NCBI GenBank assembly: GCA_000310025.1
Contig: FN649737.1
Coordinates: 756,682 to 820,681, forward strand
Direction: 5' to 3'
DNA length: 64,000 nt
Source of the DNA: Ectocarpus siliculosus
Taxonomy: Eukaryota; Sar; Phaeophyceae; Ectocarpales; Ectocarpaceae
The position numbers and the translations under genes are program-made. The notes beneath the pieces are model-generated. The model worked only from the letters and a program-made list of their open reading frames with translations, had not been told where the DNA came from and did not search any database. Shown in pieces: positions 1-11,324 of the stretch (position 1 is the first letter of the stretch; each line of letters opens with the position of its first letter).

Positions 1-3000
1 GGCTCTGGCGATAAACAGCGGTCGCAGATGTAACCTACCACTGCCGCATATCGGTTCAGTCGCTGTTGTTCGGAGTATTACAAATTGTACCATGCCACTT
101 ACACAGCGTGCTGTAGGAACCACATAAGCAACAACGTCGGGAAACAGCACTAGGGGAAGCTCAGACCATTCGTTCACTAGCGGCGATAACTACTAGCCCC
201 GTGATATGCCGATAGAATATCGAAGCCTTGAGGAAAGCGAAAGGGTTTGGGCGGAAAGTTTTCACTCCGGATGGTGTAGTGAGTTGGGAATGTTTGGAGC
301 AAAGCCGGCGATCTGTCAACATTCGATGTCGTAGTTCCTGTTTGTGACAATACGTCATGCCTCAGTTGAACGGGACATGCGGCATCAAGTCTCTTACCTT
401 CTGAGCTCGAGCCGAATGCCGGCGTAGGTTGTGGGGTAGATCCCGGCGCAGGCGTAGCCGCACGTGTGGCCGCTGCCGCGAGATACCAGGAAGGCGGGTA
501 TTGAAGGACGTATTTGGGTTGGACACGCGAGAGCTCCAACATTTACTCATGCTTCACCCTACATATCTAGCCGGAGGAGCGGGAAGCCAAGCAAGGGCAA
601 GAATGACAAACGACCTTCCTTGGTGGCATGGATGTGCGCACTTACTCAGTTGGAAGAATAATCACACGTTCGAAAGACATAGTGCTTGGGAAAGTATTGA
701 ATGGGTCTGGCGACAAACAGCTGTCGCATATGAAACCTACAGGATTCCTGCCGGCACATCGGTTCAGTCGCTGTCGTTGGGAGATAATACAACATGTACC
801 ATGACACTTACACAGTGCGTAGGAAGCACACAAGCAACAGAGGCCGGGAAACAGCACAAGAGGTAGCTCAGACCATTCGTTCACCAGCGGTGATGACTAC
901 TAGCCCCGCGATATGCCGATAATATCGCAGCCTTGAGGTGGGCGACGGGCTTTGGGTGCGGAAAAATATCACTCCGGATGGTAGTTCACCGGGAATGGTA
1001 AGAGCAAAGCCGGCGATATGTCAACAGTTGACTTCGTAGTTCCTGTTTGTGACAACACGGCATGCCCCACTTGCACGGGAGATGCGGCATCAAGTCTCTC
1101 ACCTTGTGAGCTCGAGTCGAATGCCGGCGTAGGTTGTGGGGTAGATCCCGGCGCGGCCGTGCCCAGTGCAGGTGCAGGCGTAGCCGCAAGTGTGGCCGCT
1201 GTCTCGAGATACAGGGAAGGCGGGCATTGAAGGACGTATGTGGGTTGGACAAGAGCTTCAACATTTACTCATTCTTCACCCTACATCCCCCAGCCGGAGG
1301 AGTGGGAAGCCAAGCCAACAAGGGAAAAGTGACAAACGACCTTGGGCGGCATGGATGCGCGCACTCACTGAGTTGGAAAAATAACCGGTGGTCGACAATG
1401 CAACCATTAGGATTCCTGCCGACACACCGGTTCAGGCGCTTTGGTTAGGAGTGATGACAACATCGAATATTACGATGCATGCCTGCTTCATGCATGTCAC
1501 ACTGCCTTTGTAGCCCATCAGCTGAAACTTCAAAAAAATAAATATTCATAGCAGATGGCGTCTTGGCGCACCTAGGCATGCTAAGGTTGCATGTAGTTCC
1601 TAGACATCGAGAGGCACTTGTTGTCGGGTTCAATCTATGGGTTTTGGACAGTGTCAGTTCGTCGACTGCGCAAGCCCCTCCACGAAGAGGATGGACTTGA
1701 ACGAGAAGCAATTTTCGATGCTTTTCGGTCCTGTGTTCTCTCACCACAGGTGTACCCTTCATCTCCGGGAGTGCACGTTTCTTGGCCACACACGTTGTCG
1801 ATCACGCCCTCAATATAACACCCTGAAAACGATCGAAGTACATAATTGGAGGGGTATGGCAAATACTTGCACTTGAAGTTACAAACCTTAGCGCTGCTTG
1901 GGGAGAACGGTGACAATATATCTCGCCCAAAGCTAAGCATGACTTCACCCATCCCCCCCGATTGTGACCTTCGGGATCAGTCTCGCGCAGAAGTTTGGAG
2001 ATGCATTTTTTGTCCAGAGCATGAACGGTCAAGTAGTATGGAACAGACGCGTTTGGTCTCAATTCGCTCCGCAGCTCCATTCGATCATCGTTTCGATTTC
2101 AAGCAATGGCCGCGACTAATCAATTTGCAGACCCATCGTAGCCCCTTTTGCCATGCATTCACGGTGTAGTCTGGGCGTGGTACAGCGGACCACCGTTCAC
2201 AGCAATCCGGAATGCACGAGGGAGCAAGTGATCGGTGTACAATACCTGGGCCAAGGGGTAACGCCGAACATTGTTTCGCCGGACCTGCGCGCCGCTCACC
2301 ACGAAGAGCCGCGACGGCACGCCTCGATCGGGAAATGGAGCACCAAAAACAATCCCATGCGAACTGCTACTGGGCATCCGCATGGAAGAAGAGGCCACAT
2401 GATCGACCTGACACAGCAAACGCAACTTGGTACCGGCGAGTCCGTATCTCGGCACAACCTTCTCGGTGAACGACTCACCACATTCGTCACCGAATGCATC
2501 AACGTGGAGCCCGTCCGTGGCATCATCATCAACTTCCATCCTGCGAAGTGCGCACAGGAGGAAAGCAGGAGGCGCTACATAGTCTAAGCAAAGAGGGCGT
2601 TGTCGATCTTCGACGCAATGCATCAATGAACATGCTCCATAGGCAAAGCAAAGAAAGGAGCATACCGGGAAAAACTCTCCTTTCTGTAGGCTCAACCGAA
2701 GATGCACATCATTGTTTAGACGTGCCACGCGCCCACACGTGGCGCGATCAAAACTCGTTGTGGGCCCGAAGAATAAAGCCAACGCGATAGTTCAAGCGGC
2801 TCGACGATTTCATGTTCCGAATCACGTTTCGGTCAACATTCTGAGAAGTAATACTACAGCAAGACGCATTCGTCCGATATCGCGAGCGGCGACAGGTGTG
2901 CTTGGTATCTACGTGGTGCTGGTCGAATCCCCAAACGCGTGACACTGTCCAAGTTATTCAGTATTTCAATGCGATCGATCGATGCTTTTTGGGCGTTCCT

Positions 3001-6000
3001 CACAATGTTGTTGAGGGCAAGCACTCCAGAGAGTTTCCGTCCAGCTTCCTGAAATCCAGACCCCGAACGAGGTTCGCCGGCGCAAGACCGGACGAGAACG
3101 GCGGGTGCACCAACGGATCAAACGTTGTGGAAGGAACAGCAAGGTTAGCATGGTTGCCACCAACGACACAAAGGTTAGCATGGTTGCCACCAACGATACA
3201 AATAGTTGTTCGTGGGGAGCCGTCGTCAAGCACACCAACAAATCATGACCGCAGAACCACGCCGATGAGGGCCGAGGTAGAGCGAAAATGGTAGTACAAG
3301 AAGAGGACGATATTCCTCTATTCTTACGGTTTTCCTGGGGGGAAATCGATAGAATTCTACCGAGATACATACATGTTGTAGAGTCTCGCCAGGGAAAGGG
3401 AGAACTTCCAGCAAAATCGGGGCTTGAACAAGGAGCTTTCTAAGAGGGGCGGCACCGAAAAGGCGGGCCATACAACGATTTCCCGACGAGTGCTAAATGC
3501 GACCACATTTCCTTGACTTGCGGAAGCAGCAGAGGGTCTACCAGAGAACCAGTAGGTTGGTGACACATGCCAAATACACTGAGATGGCCGTAACAGTCAG
3601 GCCTCAGTGAGTTTGGCAGGATCGTCGTACCAAACTACAACGACGAGGGTACAACAGATGCTAAACGTATTGCCCGGGCTAGGTATAACGTGGAGCACAC
3701 AGTAGTGAACCTCTTGCCCAGTACGTTGACCTACTTGGGTCTCTGATTCTCCCACTTGCGCGCGGAATACGGTGAGACGAAAACGACAAACTGTGATGTG
3801 ATTATAGTGTAGACCGTTAAGTATCTGCACGAGGCTAGAGTGTGAAGTTGAGAAATATCATGAGCATCATTATCAATCAACGGAGCCAACGATCAATCAT
3901 TTCAGCAACGAAGGGCGGTCCGAACTGCATCAGCTACCCGTTCCAGGTGCGCTGCTTACCATCATCGTTGACGCCAGCTTAGAGCTAGGGGGCTGACTTC
4001 AAAGTAGCAAACTCTCGCCGACTCGACAGTTGCGCTTCTGGTGCAATGGTACTCTCCCCAGCACCTCCCGACCACTCCTTCGACATCCACATTGTCTCTC
4101 GCAAATAAAACAGTGAACAAAAGCACCGACTGCAGTTCTGCATACCGGGAAAACGTTTGGTGATTTATTTCCCATGCGGAAAGGCACCCAAGCTACTTAC
4201 AGTATTGTCAAGGCCGGGAGACCCTGGAATATTCCCTCCGGCAGCGTGGTGAGGTTGTTGTTCAGCAGCGACCTTTCAGTGTCGAGGGGGGGGCATGAGC
4301 GGAGCAAGGCAACGGCACGTTAGCCATGAGTCACCATTTGCTAATGCACTGACGACGTTCGAATGCTTTGGTAGAGTAACGGCATATTTCCGCCGCATTA
4401 TGACCTGCCAAATGGGTATTCGGACAAATGGAGCCGATGATGGGTCAAGCCCACCGCATACACAATGGCCTTATACTTGCCATACTATCGGCACCGCAGA
4501 ATCACTTGAGCAACCCCCGCAGCGAGAACGTACATGTCACGTGGCAAAAAAGCCTTGCGCATATTCGAATAAGAAGGGTCCACGGGGGCAAACGTTCCCA
4601 GGTAGAGACAAACTGGAGTGTTTAGGGGTGTTGGTGTTGTTTGTCCAATTCGCCTCACACACGTTTGAGCGCATTTCGGGACAAAATGGCATATTATTAT
4701 ATTTGATAAACCACCAAAATAATGTTGCCCCAAGCCCAGCAGGGGAGAGCAAAACTTACACGCAAAATAACTGTTTGGTGTACGCTATGGTAGATATGAT
4801 ACACGGGGCACCTTGGGGTTGGATACGTGTGATCTGATTGTTCGGGAGTTGCGAAGCCCCGTGTGCCTTGGGTTCTCCAGCTCACCTCTGCCTCGGGCTC
4901 CAGGCATGTCAACACGGCTGTGCCCTAGATAATGGAAGCACGCTTACATATCTCCACAAGGAACGGCTGTTAGGATGTTAACATCTCGTCACTCGTTCAA
5001 TACTCGAACAAGGAGCCCCCGGGCGCTCCCAAAAGGAGGTGCGTTCGAAAGGTATGCAATTTGTGGCGCACCAGCGATAATTCTTTAGAGGGCGGGATCT
5101 CATGGTTAAAGGGGTACCACACTGCCCGTTTACTTCACGGGCGCCCTGAATGCCACCTCTGACGGCTCACTAGACCATGGAGAAAAATAAAGAAGTACCA
5201 AGCCCCGCCGACTTCTACAGTACAGATCGCTGCTAGTGCCACGGCACTGCCCAGCATCCCTCAAAAGACTTGTTCGACATCCGCATACACCCCCTCTCTC
5301 GTTCACTTTCAAAGTGAGAACACATGCACGTAACCACAGATCAGTACGCAGGCTGACATATGAGGGCAGTGAGAGCACCACTCTACCGTCAGCGTTCGGA
5401 AACGACAACATATCCCGCAACGTGCTGCAATGCTTGGATACCCGCGTTTCTAGCCACGCCGAGATCACCTCCTTCTCTCGATCACCTCACTAAATGCTTA
5501 CATCCGATGGATGTACCCCCCAAATTGCCAAATGAAAGCACATTCAGATCGAAAATCGACCACTTCGAGTGTTGGACATACTCATCCAATCCCTACGGTG
5601 TGTAGGTTGGAGCTAGTCTTGGGCACCTCCCTGTTCTACACTGGAATTCCTACCAACTGCTTTCCGGCGTGGTCGGGGTTTACTGGTTTGTGGCATGGTT
5701 GGTCGGTGGTGTTTATGTTCTCCATCGCAGGTTCACCCCATGCTGCAAAACATCCTACCCGATAACCACGTGAAACAGCCACTTACAGAAACTCCAAGGC
5801 CATAAGACCCCCGAAGATTCCCCCAGGCAAGGTAGTGAGCTCGTCTTCATTCAGGTACCTGTGGATCGTGGGCCACGAGCGGAGCAGATAACACACATGA
5901 GCTAGGAGCCAGTGCTTGCTGCCCCCGATGGTGATGTGCAAGGCGCGGGCAGCCCACCAACATGCACAGACGACGTTCTGTGGCGCTATCACGGTCACGG

Positions 6001-9000
6001 ACTCTACGCCGCCGCGTGATTCCCTGGGTACAATCATACCAATCATGCCTTATTCCCGCTACAGCTGAGGCGACTGAGTTGGCCGTCGTAACCCGTTAGG
6101 TTGCATTCCGTACACCGCGGATCAGATAAGACGTTAGGAGATGAGGCCAGCCAGGGTACCACCACGTGAAAGGTCTATCGCCAATTCGAGGAAACGAATC
6201 TATCCCGTTACATGGTGCCATGCATGGGTACTCGCGTTACTAGTCGCGCCGAGATCGCCTCCTCTCTCGATCACCTCAACAAATCCTTACCCCCCCTGGA
6301 TGTACGCGCAAAATGACCGAATAACGCACTTTCAGATCGAAAGAGACCGACTCGTGTGTTTGACAGACAAACCCGTCGAAGCGCAAGCTTCGAGACTGTG
6401 CAGCGAGACTACGGTGCGTCAATTGGCGCTGGTCTTGGGTACACAAACCTATTTTACACTGAAACTCCTACCAACTGCTTTCCGGCGCGCTCGTTGGGGA
6501 TTAAATGGTTCAGGGGCGCGATTCGTCTGTGGTATTTGTGTCCTCCATCACAGGCTCACCCCATGCGCAAAAACATCCTACCCGATAACCATGTTGAACG
6601 GTTACTTACAGAATTTCCAAAGCCTCTAGACCCCCGAAGATTCCCTCGGGCAAGGTGCTGAGCTCGTTCTCATTCAGGAACCTGTGGATGTCGAGGCAAG
6701 GCCATGAGCGGAGCACGGAACACACATGAGCTAGGAGCCAGTGCTTGCTGCCGCCCATGGTGATCTACTACACGAGGCGCAGCCAGCCCGCCATCACGCA
6801 CAGATGGCGTTCTGTCTAGCTAGGGACGTCACGGACTCTACGCCGCCACGTGATTCCCTGGGTAATGTCGTACCAATCATGCCTTATTCCCGCTACAGCT
6901 GAAGCGACTGAGTTGGCCGTCGTAGCCCGTCCCAAGGTTGCATTGCGTACACGTGATGCGATGCATGGGTACTGGCGTTTCTGGGCATACCGGGATCACC
7001 TCCTTCTCTCGATCACCTCAACAACTGCTCACACCCCATGGATGTACCGGCAAAATGGCCGAATGAACACACATGCAGATCGAAAGCGACTGACTCATGT
7101 GTTTTACAGATAACCCCATCCACGGGCAAGCTTCGAGACTGTGTAGCGGCTGGGGGTAGACGCGAGACTACGGTGCGTAGGTTGGAGCTGGTCTTGGGCA
7201 CCCAAACCTATTCTACCCCAAAATTCCTACCAACTGCTTTCCGGCGCGCTCGTTGGGGCTTGATGGTGCGGGGGAGCGATGGTTCCGTGGTGTTTGTGTT
7301 CTCCATCGAAGGCTGACCCGATGCGGAAAAAACACCCTACCGATAACCACGTCGAACAGCTACTTACAGAATTTCCAAGGCCGTAAGACCCCCGAAGATT
7401 CCCTCGGGCAAGGTGGTAAGCTCGTTGCCCCACAGTTCCCTTTTGGGTGTCGAGGGAAGGCCACGAGCGGAGCAGATGTCAAACATGAGCTAGGAATCAG
7501 TCCGTGCTGCCGCCCATGGTGATCTACGAGGCGTGTCCAGTCCACCAACACGATTGCACAGAAGACGTTCTGTGGCGCTACCAAAGTCGCGGGCTCTACG
7601 TCGCCGCGTGGTGACCTGGGTACAATCATTCCAATCATGCCTAATTCCCGCTAGAGTAGAGGCGACGAGTGGGCCGTCGCAACAAGTTCCAGGGTTGTGC
7701 ATTGCGTATGCCGCGGATGGCATAATAGGTTAGAATATGAGGCCAGCGAGGGCACCACCATGTAAAAGGTCTACCGCCAATTCCAAGAAACGGCGATCTA
7801 TCCCGTTACGTGATACGATCCTTGGGCTGCTCGCGTTTCTAGCCACGCCGAGATCGTCTCCTTCTCTCGATCACCTCAACAACTGCGTACATGCGATGGG
7901 CGTGCATGCAAATGCACGAATGAGCGCATCTTCAAAACGAAATTGGTCGGCTCTTGTGTTTGACAATCATCCCAACGTAGGCTTCGCGACGGTGCGGCGG
8001 CCGGGGGTAGACGCCATAACCGCAGCGAGACTGCGATGCGTCGGGTGGAGCTGACCCCCACTGCTGCTACACCGAAATTCCTACCAACTGCTTTCCTGCG
8101 GGCTCGTTGGGGCTTAATTGTGTCATGGGCACGATAGGTCTGTGGTATTTGTGTTTTCCATCGCAGGCTGACTCCATCCGGAAGAGCACGACACCAACAA
8201 ACGTATTTCGAACTAAAACTTACAGTTCCTGAAGACCCGTCATGTTCTGAAAGATTCCCTCAGGCAGGGTGGTGAGGGCGTTGTGATACAAGTACCTTTG
8301 GGTGTCGAGGGAAGGCCACGAGAGGAGCAGAGAACACACATGAGCTACTGTAGGAGCCAGTGCTCGTTGCGGCACATGGTGATCTACAAGGCGCGGCCAG
8401 TTCACCAACGTGCACAGACGACGTTCTGTGGTGCTATCAAGGTCACGGACTCTGCGCCTCCACGCATTGACCTGAGTACCAATCATGCCTTATTCCCACT
8501 ACGCTGAGGCTGGAGTTGGCCGTCGGAACCCGGTCCAGGGTTGCAGGGCGTACACCGCGGATGGGATACGGGGTTAGAATATGCGGCACGTGAGGTCGCC
8601 ACCACTTTAAAGGTCCACCGTCGACGACCGGACATGACAATCTATCCCTTTAGGAAATACGATCCTTGCGTGAGCGCGTTTCTAGCATAGAACGCCTCCT
8701 TCTCTCGATCACCTCAACAAATGCTTACATCCGATGGATTTACCCGCAAAATGGCCGAATGAACGCACATTCAGATCGAAAATGATCAACTCATGTGCTT
8801 TGACAGACACAACCATCCCAGCGCAAGCTTCAAGACAGTGCAGCGGCTGAGGGTAGACGCGATAGCCGCAGCGAGAGTACGGTGCGTAGGCTAGAGCTGA
8901 TCCTGGGGGCAACCCCGACCTGTTCTACAACAAAATTCCTAGCCAGTGCCTCCCGGCGCGCTCGTTGGGGCTTGATGGTTCACTGGCACGATTGGTGTAG

Positions 9001-9266
9001 CAGTGGCTGTTGCTGAGGTGAGAATGTTGTACCTTGCAGTTCGACTCTATCGCTCGCTTCAAGCCGAGTTGGGGGGTATCAGGACACTACCTTGCAAACG
9101 TCACTACGAATGAATGTGCTAAGCTTCTGAACAAAACCCACCTAATCACATCACACGTCTGGAATATTGCACTCACAGATATCTAGTTGTTTCTGGTCCG
9201 GCAGCTTCCAAGCATGACGCCATATCGTCGAAATCGGCATCTGTTATGCCGCACGAACTAAGGCTC
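1..9266 (-). CDS. Secreted or surface LRR protein gene, 3' part, running off the left edge
   Basis: This is a modular leucine-rich-repeat gene read right to left. Exons I can place are 9177-9266 (N-cap), 8224-8295, 7368-7439, 6610-6681, 5787-5858 and 4201-4272 (one 24-residue LRR each), 3004-3048 (C-cap), 1745-1822 (Cys-rich), 1103-1198 and 398-472 (Pro/Thr/Ala linker). All have GT donors and AG acceptors. The cap and LRR exons all join in phase 2, while the Cys-rich and linker exons are phase 1 at both ends. A phase change between 3004 and 1822 means at least one exon there was not found. The repeats follow the pattern xLxxNxLTTLPEGIFxGLxAL. From memory, brown algal LRR proteins share this one-exon-per-repeat design and the LECLPST and CTPGDEGYTC motifs. 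LRRs usually bind protein or glycan ligands. The 5' end with the signal peptide, and any membrane segment, are not seen. Confidence 0.75.
398..472 (-). CDS. LRR gene exon: Pro/Thr/Ala linker, copy 2
   Basis: This 75-nt exon is phase 1 at both ends and encodes ATRAATPAPGSTPQPTPAFG and then SSSE. The acceptor is GGCAG and the donor GTAAGA. It is a tandem duplicate of the exon at 1103-1198, together with about 630 bp of intron. The reading continues beyond the left edge. Confidence 0.6.
1103..1198 (-). CDS. LRR gene exon: Pro/Thr/Ala linker, copy 1
   Basis: This 96-nt exon is phase 1 at both ends. It encodes ATLAATPAPALGTAAPGSTP and then QPTPAFDSSSQ, a flexible and probably O-glycosylated linker. 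The acceptor is GACAG and the donor GTGAGA. It is 21 nt longer than copy 2 because of an internal seven-residue insertion. Confidence 0.6.
1745..1822 (-). CDS. LRR gene exon: Cys-rich segment after the repeats
   Basis: This 78-nt exon is phase 1 at both ends and encodes CYIEGVIDNVCGQETCTPGD followed by EGYTC. Five cysteines in 25 residues suggest disulphides in an extracellular segment. The acceptor is TTTTCAG and the donor GTGAGA. Its exit phase matches the two linker exons that follow. The TTxCTPGxxGYxC form is one I associate with brown algal LRR proteins (recollection, not checked). Confidence 0.65.
1823..3003. other. Intron or missed-exon region with an unassigned 207-codon ORF
   Basis: The minus strand carries an open frame at 2159-2782 whose middle reads EVDDDATDGLHVDAFGDECG. 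The plus strand is also open at 2153-2587. I recognise neither product, and I cannot tell which strand, if any, is coding. At least one exon of the LRR gene should lie here, because the phase changes from 2 at 3004 to 1 at 1822. A degenerate insertion is the other option. Confidence 0.3.
3004..3048 (-). CDS. LRR gene exon: C-terminal cap
   Basis: This short 45-nt exon encodes KLDGNSLECLPSTTL. It begins in the phase used by the LRR exons and has a TTTCAG acceptor and a GTGAGG donor. The LxxNSLECLPS form is the usual end of an LRR run, where the Cys caps the solenoid. Confidence 0.75.
4201..4272 (-). CDS. LRR gene exon: repeat 5
   Basis: This 72-nt, phase-2 exon encodes SLLNNNLTTLPEGIFQGL and ends in PALTIL. 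GTAAGT donor and AAAG acceptor are present. The intron before it is longer (about 1.5 kb) than those between repeats 1-4 and only partly resembles them. Confidence 0.85.
5787..5858 (-). CDS. LRR gene exon: repeat 4
   Basis: This 72-nt, phase-2 exon encodes YLNEDELTTLPGGIFGGL and ends in MALEFL. The usual Glu of LPEGIF is Gly here. GTAAGT donor and CAG acceptor are present. Confidence 0.85.
6610..6681 (-). CDS. LRR gene exon: repeat 3
   Basis: This 72-nt, phase-2 exon encodes FLNENELSTLPEGIFGGL and ends in EALEIL. GTAAGT donor and CAG acceptor are clear. Confidence 0.85.
7368..7439 (-). CDS. LRR gene exon: repeat 2
   Basis: This 72-nt, phase-2 exon encodes ELWGNELTTLPEGIFGGL and ends in TALEIL. 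The donor is GTAAGT. The flanking intron is closely related to those beside repeats 1, 3 and 4. Confidence 0.85.
8224..8295 (-). CDS. LRR gene exon: repeat 1
   Basis: This 72-nt, phase-2 exon encodes one 24-residue repeat containing YLYHNALTTLPEGIFQ and ending in MTGLQEL. The donor is GTAAGT and the acceptor is AAAG. It is the most divergent of the five in its second half (QNM for GGL). Confidence 0.85.
9177..9266 (-). CDS. LRR gene exon: N-terminal cap
   Basis: This 90-nt exon encodes SLSSCGITDADFDDMASCLE followed by about ten more residues ending in RYL. Two cysteines flank a first, irregular repeat, as expected for an N-terminal LRR cap. The acceptor is CAG at 9267-9269 and the donor is GTGAGT at 9171-9176. 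It begins after one base and ends with two bases of a codon (phase 2 at both ends), which matches every LRR exon downstream. Earlier exons were not identified. Confidence 0.75.
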
Positions 9267-9547
9267 CTGGCATAAGATAGCACACACCAAACGGCGGGAC
9301 ACGTTCTGGTCTGTGGTGCGGTGGCATTGTTCCACAGGAAGCACGTGAACATGCGCGAATGAATACCTTGCCAAATGCCCTGAACTCATAAGACTGCCCG
9401 ACGTTTCCCGACCAAAGGGGTACCGGAGGTTAGAGTGATACACCGCCCATTGTGGAGCGAGGGTTAACAAAGAAATAGCAAAATTCCACCCTGCAAGGTA
9501 ACTCAATCGTTCTGCAACGAGTCACGCCGAGTGCCAACGGGGCCTTA

Positions 9548-10300
9548 TCAGCCACCATCAAACATATGTGGGGTCTTGGGGAGCAACAACATATAATTCC
9601 CTGGGGGCTCACAAAGTTCCAGCATTAGTTTGGCATCTGTCGGCGTCGGTGGAGTCCAGGCATTCATTAACTTCAACCAACGGCGCACGCAGGACAGACG
9701 GCAGATGGGAGGACATGAGAGGGCCAATGGTGAGATTGGCACAGAACGGTGTATGCTAGTGGAGCGGCCGTATCTGAAGTGGAGTATTGTCAAAATCGAC
9801 CACACCGCACTGGGATGCTCCACGACAGAGACGAGATACCCGAGTACGAGACAAACTAAAAACGATCTCGAAAAAGCTGGTATCAATGCGACAGGCTCCC
9901 CGTGTAAGAAATGAGGGGTAAACTGCCAACGTATCCAGTCGATGAACCATGGACCGCAACCTCCACAACCAATACCGGCGTGGCGGTTCGAGGCATTTAA
10001 AACAAGGCATAGAACAAGTCCCGATGACGTCAGAACGATGGAAAGTGTTTCCATTTCTTGGAAATCGGTGTTTCTGAAGTCATCAATGTATAGCAGCATG
10101 TCGAGCAAAGCTGTGTTGTCAAAATGACGAGGCAATAGCGTTCGCGCCCCATGCGCTACAACTTCCGTTACACACGTGGGACCCTTCGAATAACGTAAAC
10201 CCCAAATGAAGGGGTCGGCCGAGGTCGAAGACAGGTTCCGTTCAAATGGGGGCATATCGATGTGAGTCTGAACATCACCAAGAGACTGCTGCAAGTACAT
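9548..10300 (-). CDS. Unassigned 250-codon ORF
   Basis: This is one of the longest open frames in the window, and such a length is unlikely by chance. I do not recognise the product. It includes LLYIDDFRNTDFQEMETL, a hydrophobic stretch LSIVLTSSGLVLCLVLN and a second one, FLVCLVLGYLVSVV. A Pro/Thr stretch (WTPPTPTD) lies near the C end, just before a possible GTGAGC donor at about 9607. It lies upstream of, and on the same strand as, the LRR N-cap exon, so it could be an earlier exon of that gene, part of a decayed mobile element, or neither. Confidence 0.3.
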   Translation of the reverse strand: MYLQQSLGDVQTHIDMPPFERNLSSTSADPFIWGLRYSKGPTCVTEVVAHGARTLLPRHFDNTALLDMLLYIDDFRNTDFQEMETLSIVLTSSGLVLCLVLNASNRHAGIGCGGCGPWFIDWIRWQFTPHFLHGEPVALIPAFSRSFLVCLVLGYLVSVVEHPSAVWSILTILHFRYGRSTSIHRSVPISPLALSCPPICRLSCVRRWLKLMNAWTPPTPTDAKLMLELCEPPGNYMLLLPKTPHMFDGG

Positions 10301-11324
10301 ATCACGCTATTCCACAAAATCTGCTGCGTGAGATCGACTCCTCCGAAACAGGAACAATTATCGCAATTCGCAAAGTCTTTCACACCGATCCAGCACACCT
10401 GCGGCAACCAAAATTGGCCTACGACGCTACCTTTCCAAGAAAATCGGTCACTCATCTCAACAAATTCTTTTGGGGGGTACTGTGACAGGGTGCGGAGCCG
10501 CACACCATTGTGGTTTAGCAATCACCAACTCAACCACCGGGGCGATCGGCTACTCACTAGTTGAAGAGGCGAACAAACGCAATGTAATCACACGCCACGG
10601 TATTGCAAATGCTGTGTTTGCAACGGAATGGACCCTCCCTTTTCGGTGTCTACCTGCCTACGCGAAGAATCGAAACAGCATTTACGTACCAGCGTTTGGA
10701 TAAAAGTACTGCTCTTTTTCAACTTTGTGTCGTGAAACAAAGTTGGAGGGCTGTGGTATGGTTTGAACACCGAGAGGAGTTGACCGTGGTGCTAACACGT
10801 ATACTGCAGTACACCCATGGGTGGTGTTTCCCAATGTTGGTCGAACCTACCCACCTACCTGCGGAGGTATCCAACAACGCGGAGAGTCCCAGCAGAAGGA
10901 TCAAGAGCGTCTCCAACGTTCTCCAACGTCGTGGCCATGATGACAGAAAATATGAGCTGCACGTTTCGGGAAAGGACGGCGTGGACAGGTTGAGTAAGGA
11001 ACGTCTTCGGCATCGTACTTGTAGTCGCCGGCGACAGCGAATCCAAGAACAGCAATGGACACTCCAGCGGGGGAGCGGATGCACCAACAAGTCTCGAAGA
11101 TCCGCTTGAAAACATACATCAATGTTATGCTGACCATAGATTGCGGACGTCTCCGCGCGCGCGTGTGTGCGGTTGCTGCCTGGAAGCAGCGTGGCTCGCA
11201 CAGCATCGCAGATAGAATACTGCAACGAATTGAGTCGTAACCTGTGGCTCTTTTGCCCCGCCGTACTACAACAGTATTGGGTTTAGGTAAGAATATCTTC
11301 CTACCGTTGTCAGCGACTCCCTTC
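10301..11324. other. No recognised gene
   Basis: Short ORFs overlap on both strands. On the minus strand one frame (10855-11115) contains MATTLENVGDALDPSAGTLR and ends at a plausible GTAGGT donor, so an unrecognised exon is possible. I see no motif that identifies it. Confidence 0.3.

Larger units (their letters stand above)
1..1450. repeat. Tandem repeat of linker exon plus intron, period about 705 bp
   Basis: Bases 1-703 and about 704-1400 are direct repeats, with a further fragment at about 1390-1450. Each full unit holds one Pro/Thr/Ala exon (398-472 and 1103-1198, exactly 705 apart at the donor) and diverged intron sequence. Because the exon is symmetric in phase, adding or losing a unit keeps the frame. 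The array probably continues to the left of the window. Confidence 0.8.
5130..9000. repeat. Tandem units of one LRR exon plus its intron
   Basis: Units begin at 5787, 6610, 7368 and 8224 (lengths 823, 758 and 856 bp, then about 780 bp). Each carries a 72-nt LRR exon followed on the plus strand by the same intron landmarks. One is a block near 6010, 6850, 7600 and 8460 containing CCAATCATGCCT; another is a block near 5640, 6460, 7220 and 8080 containing CTACCAACTGCTTTC. Similarity across introns, not just exons, points to fairly recent unequal exchange. A partial unit lies at about 5130-5786. Confidence 0.8.

Noticed and set aside
3790-3840. A sixth LRR exon (ILNGLHYNHIT on the minus strand)
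   Set aside because: No matching donor, phase or 72-nt length; the LPEGIF core is missing.
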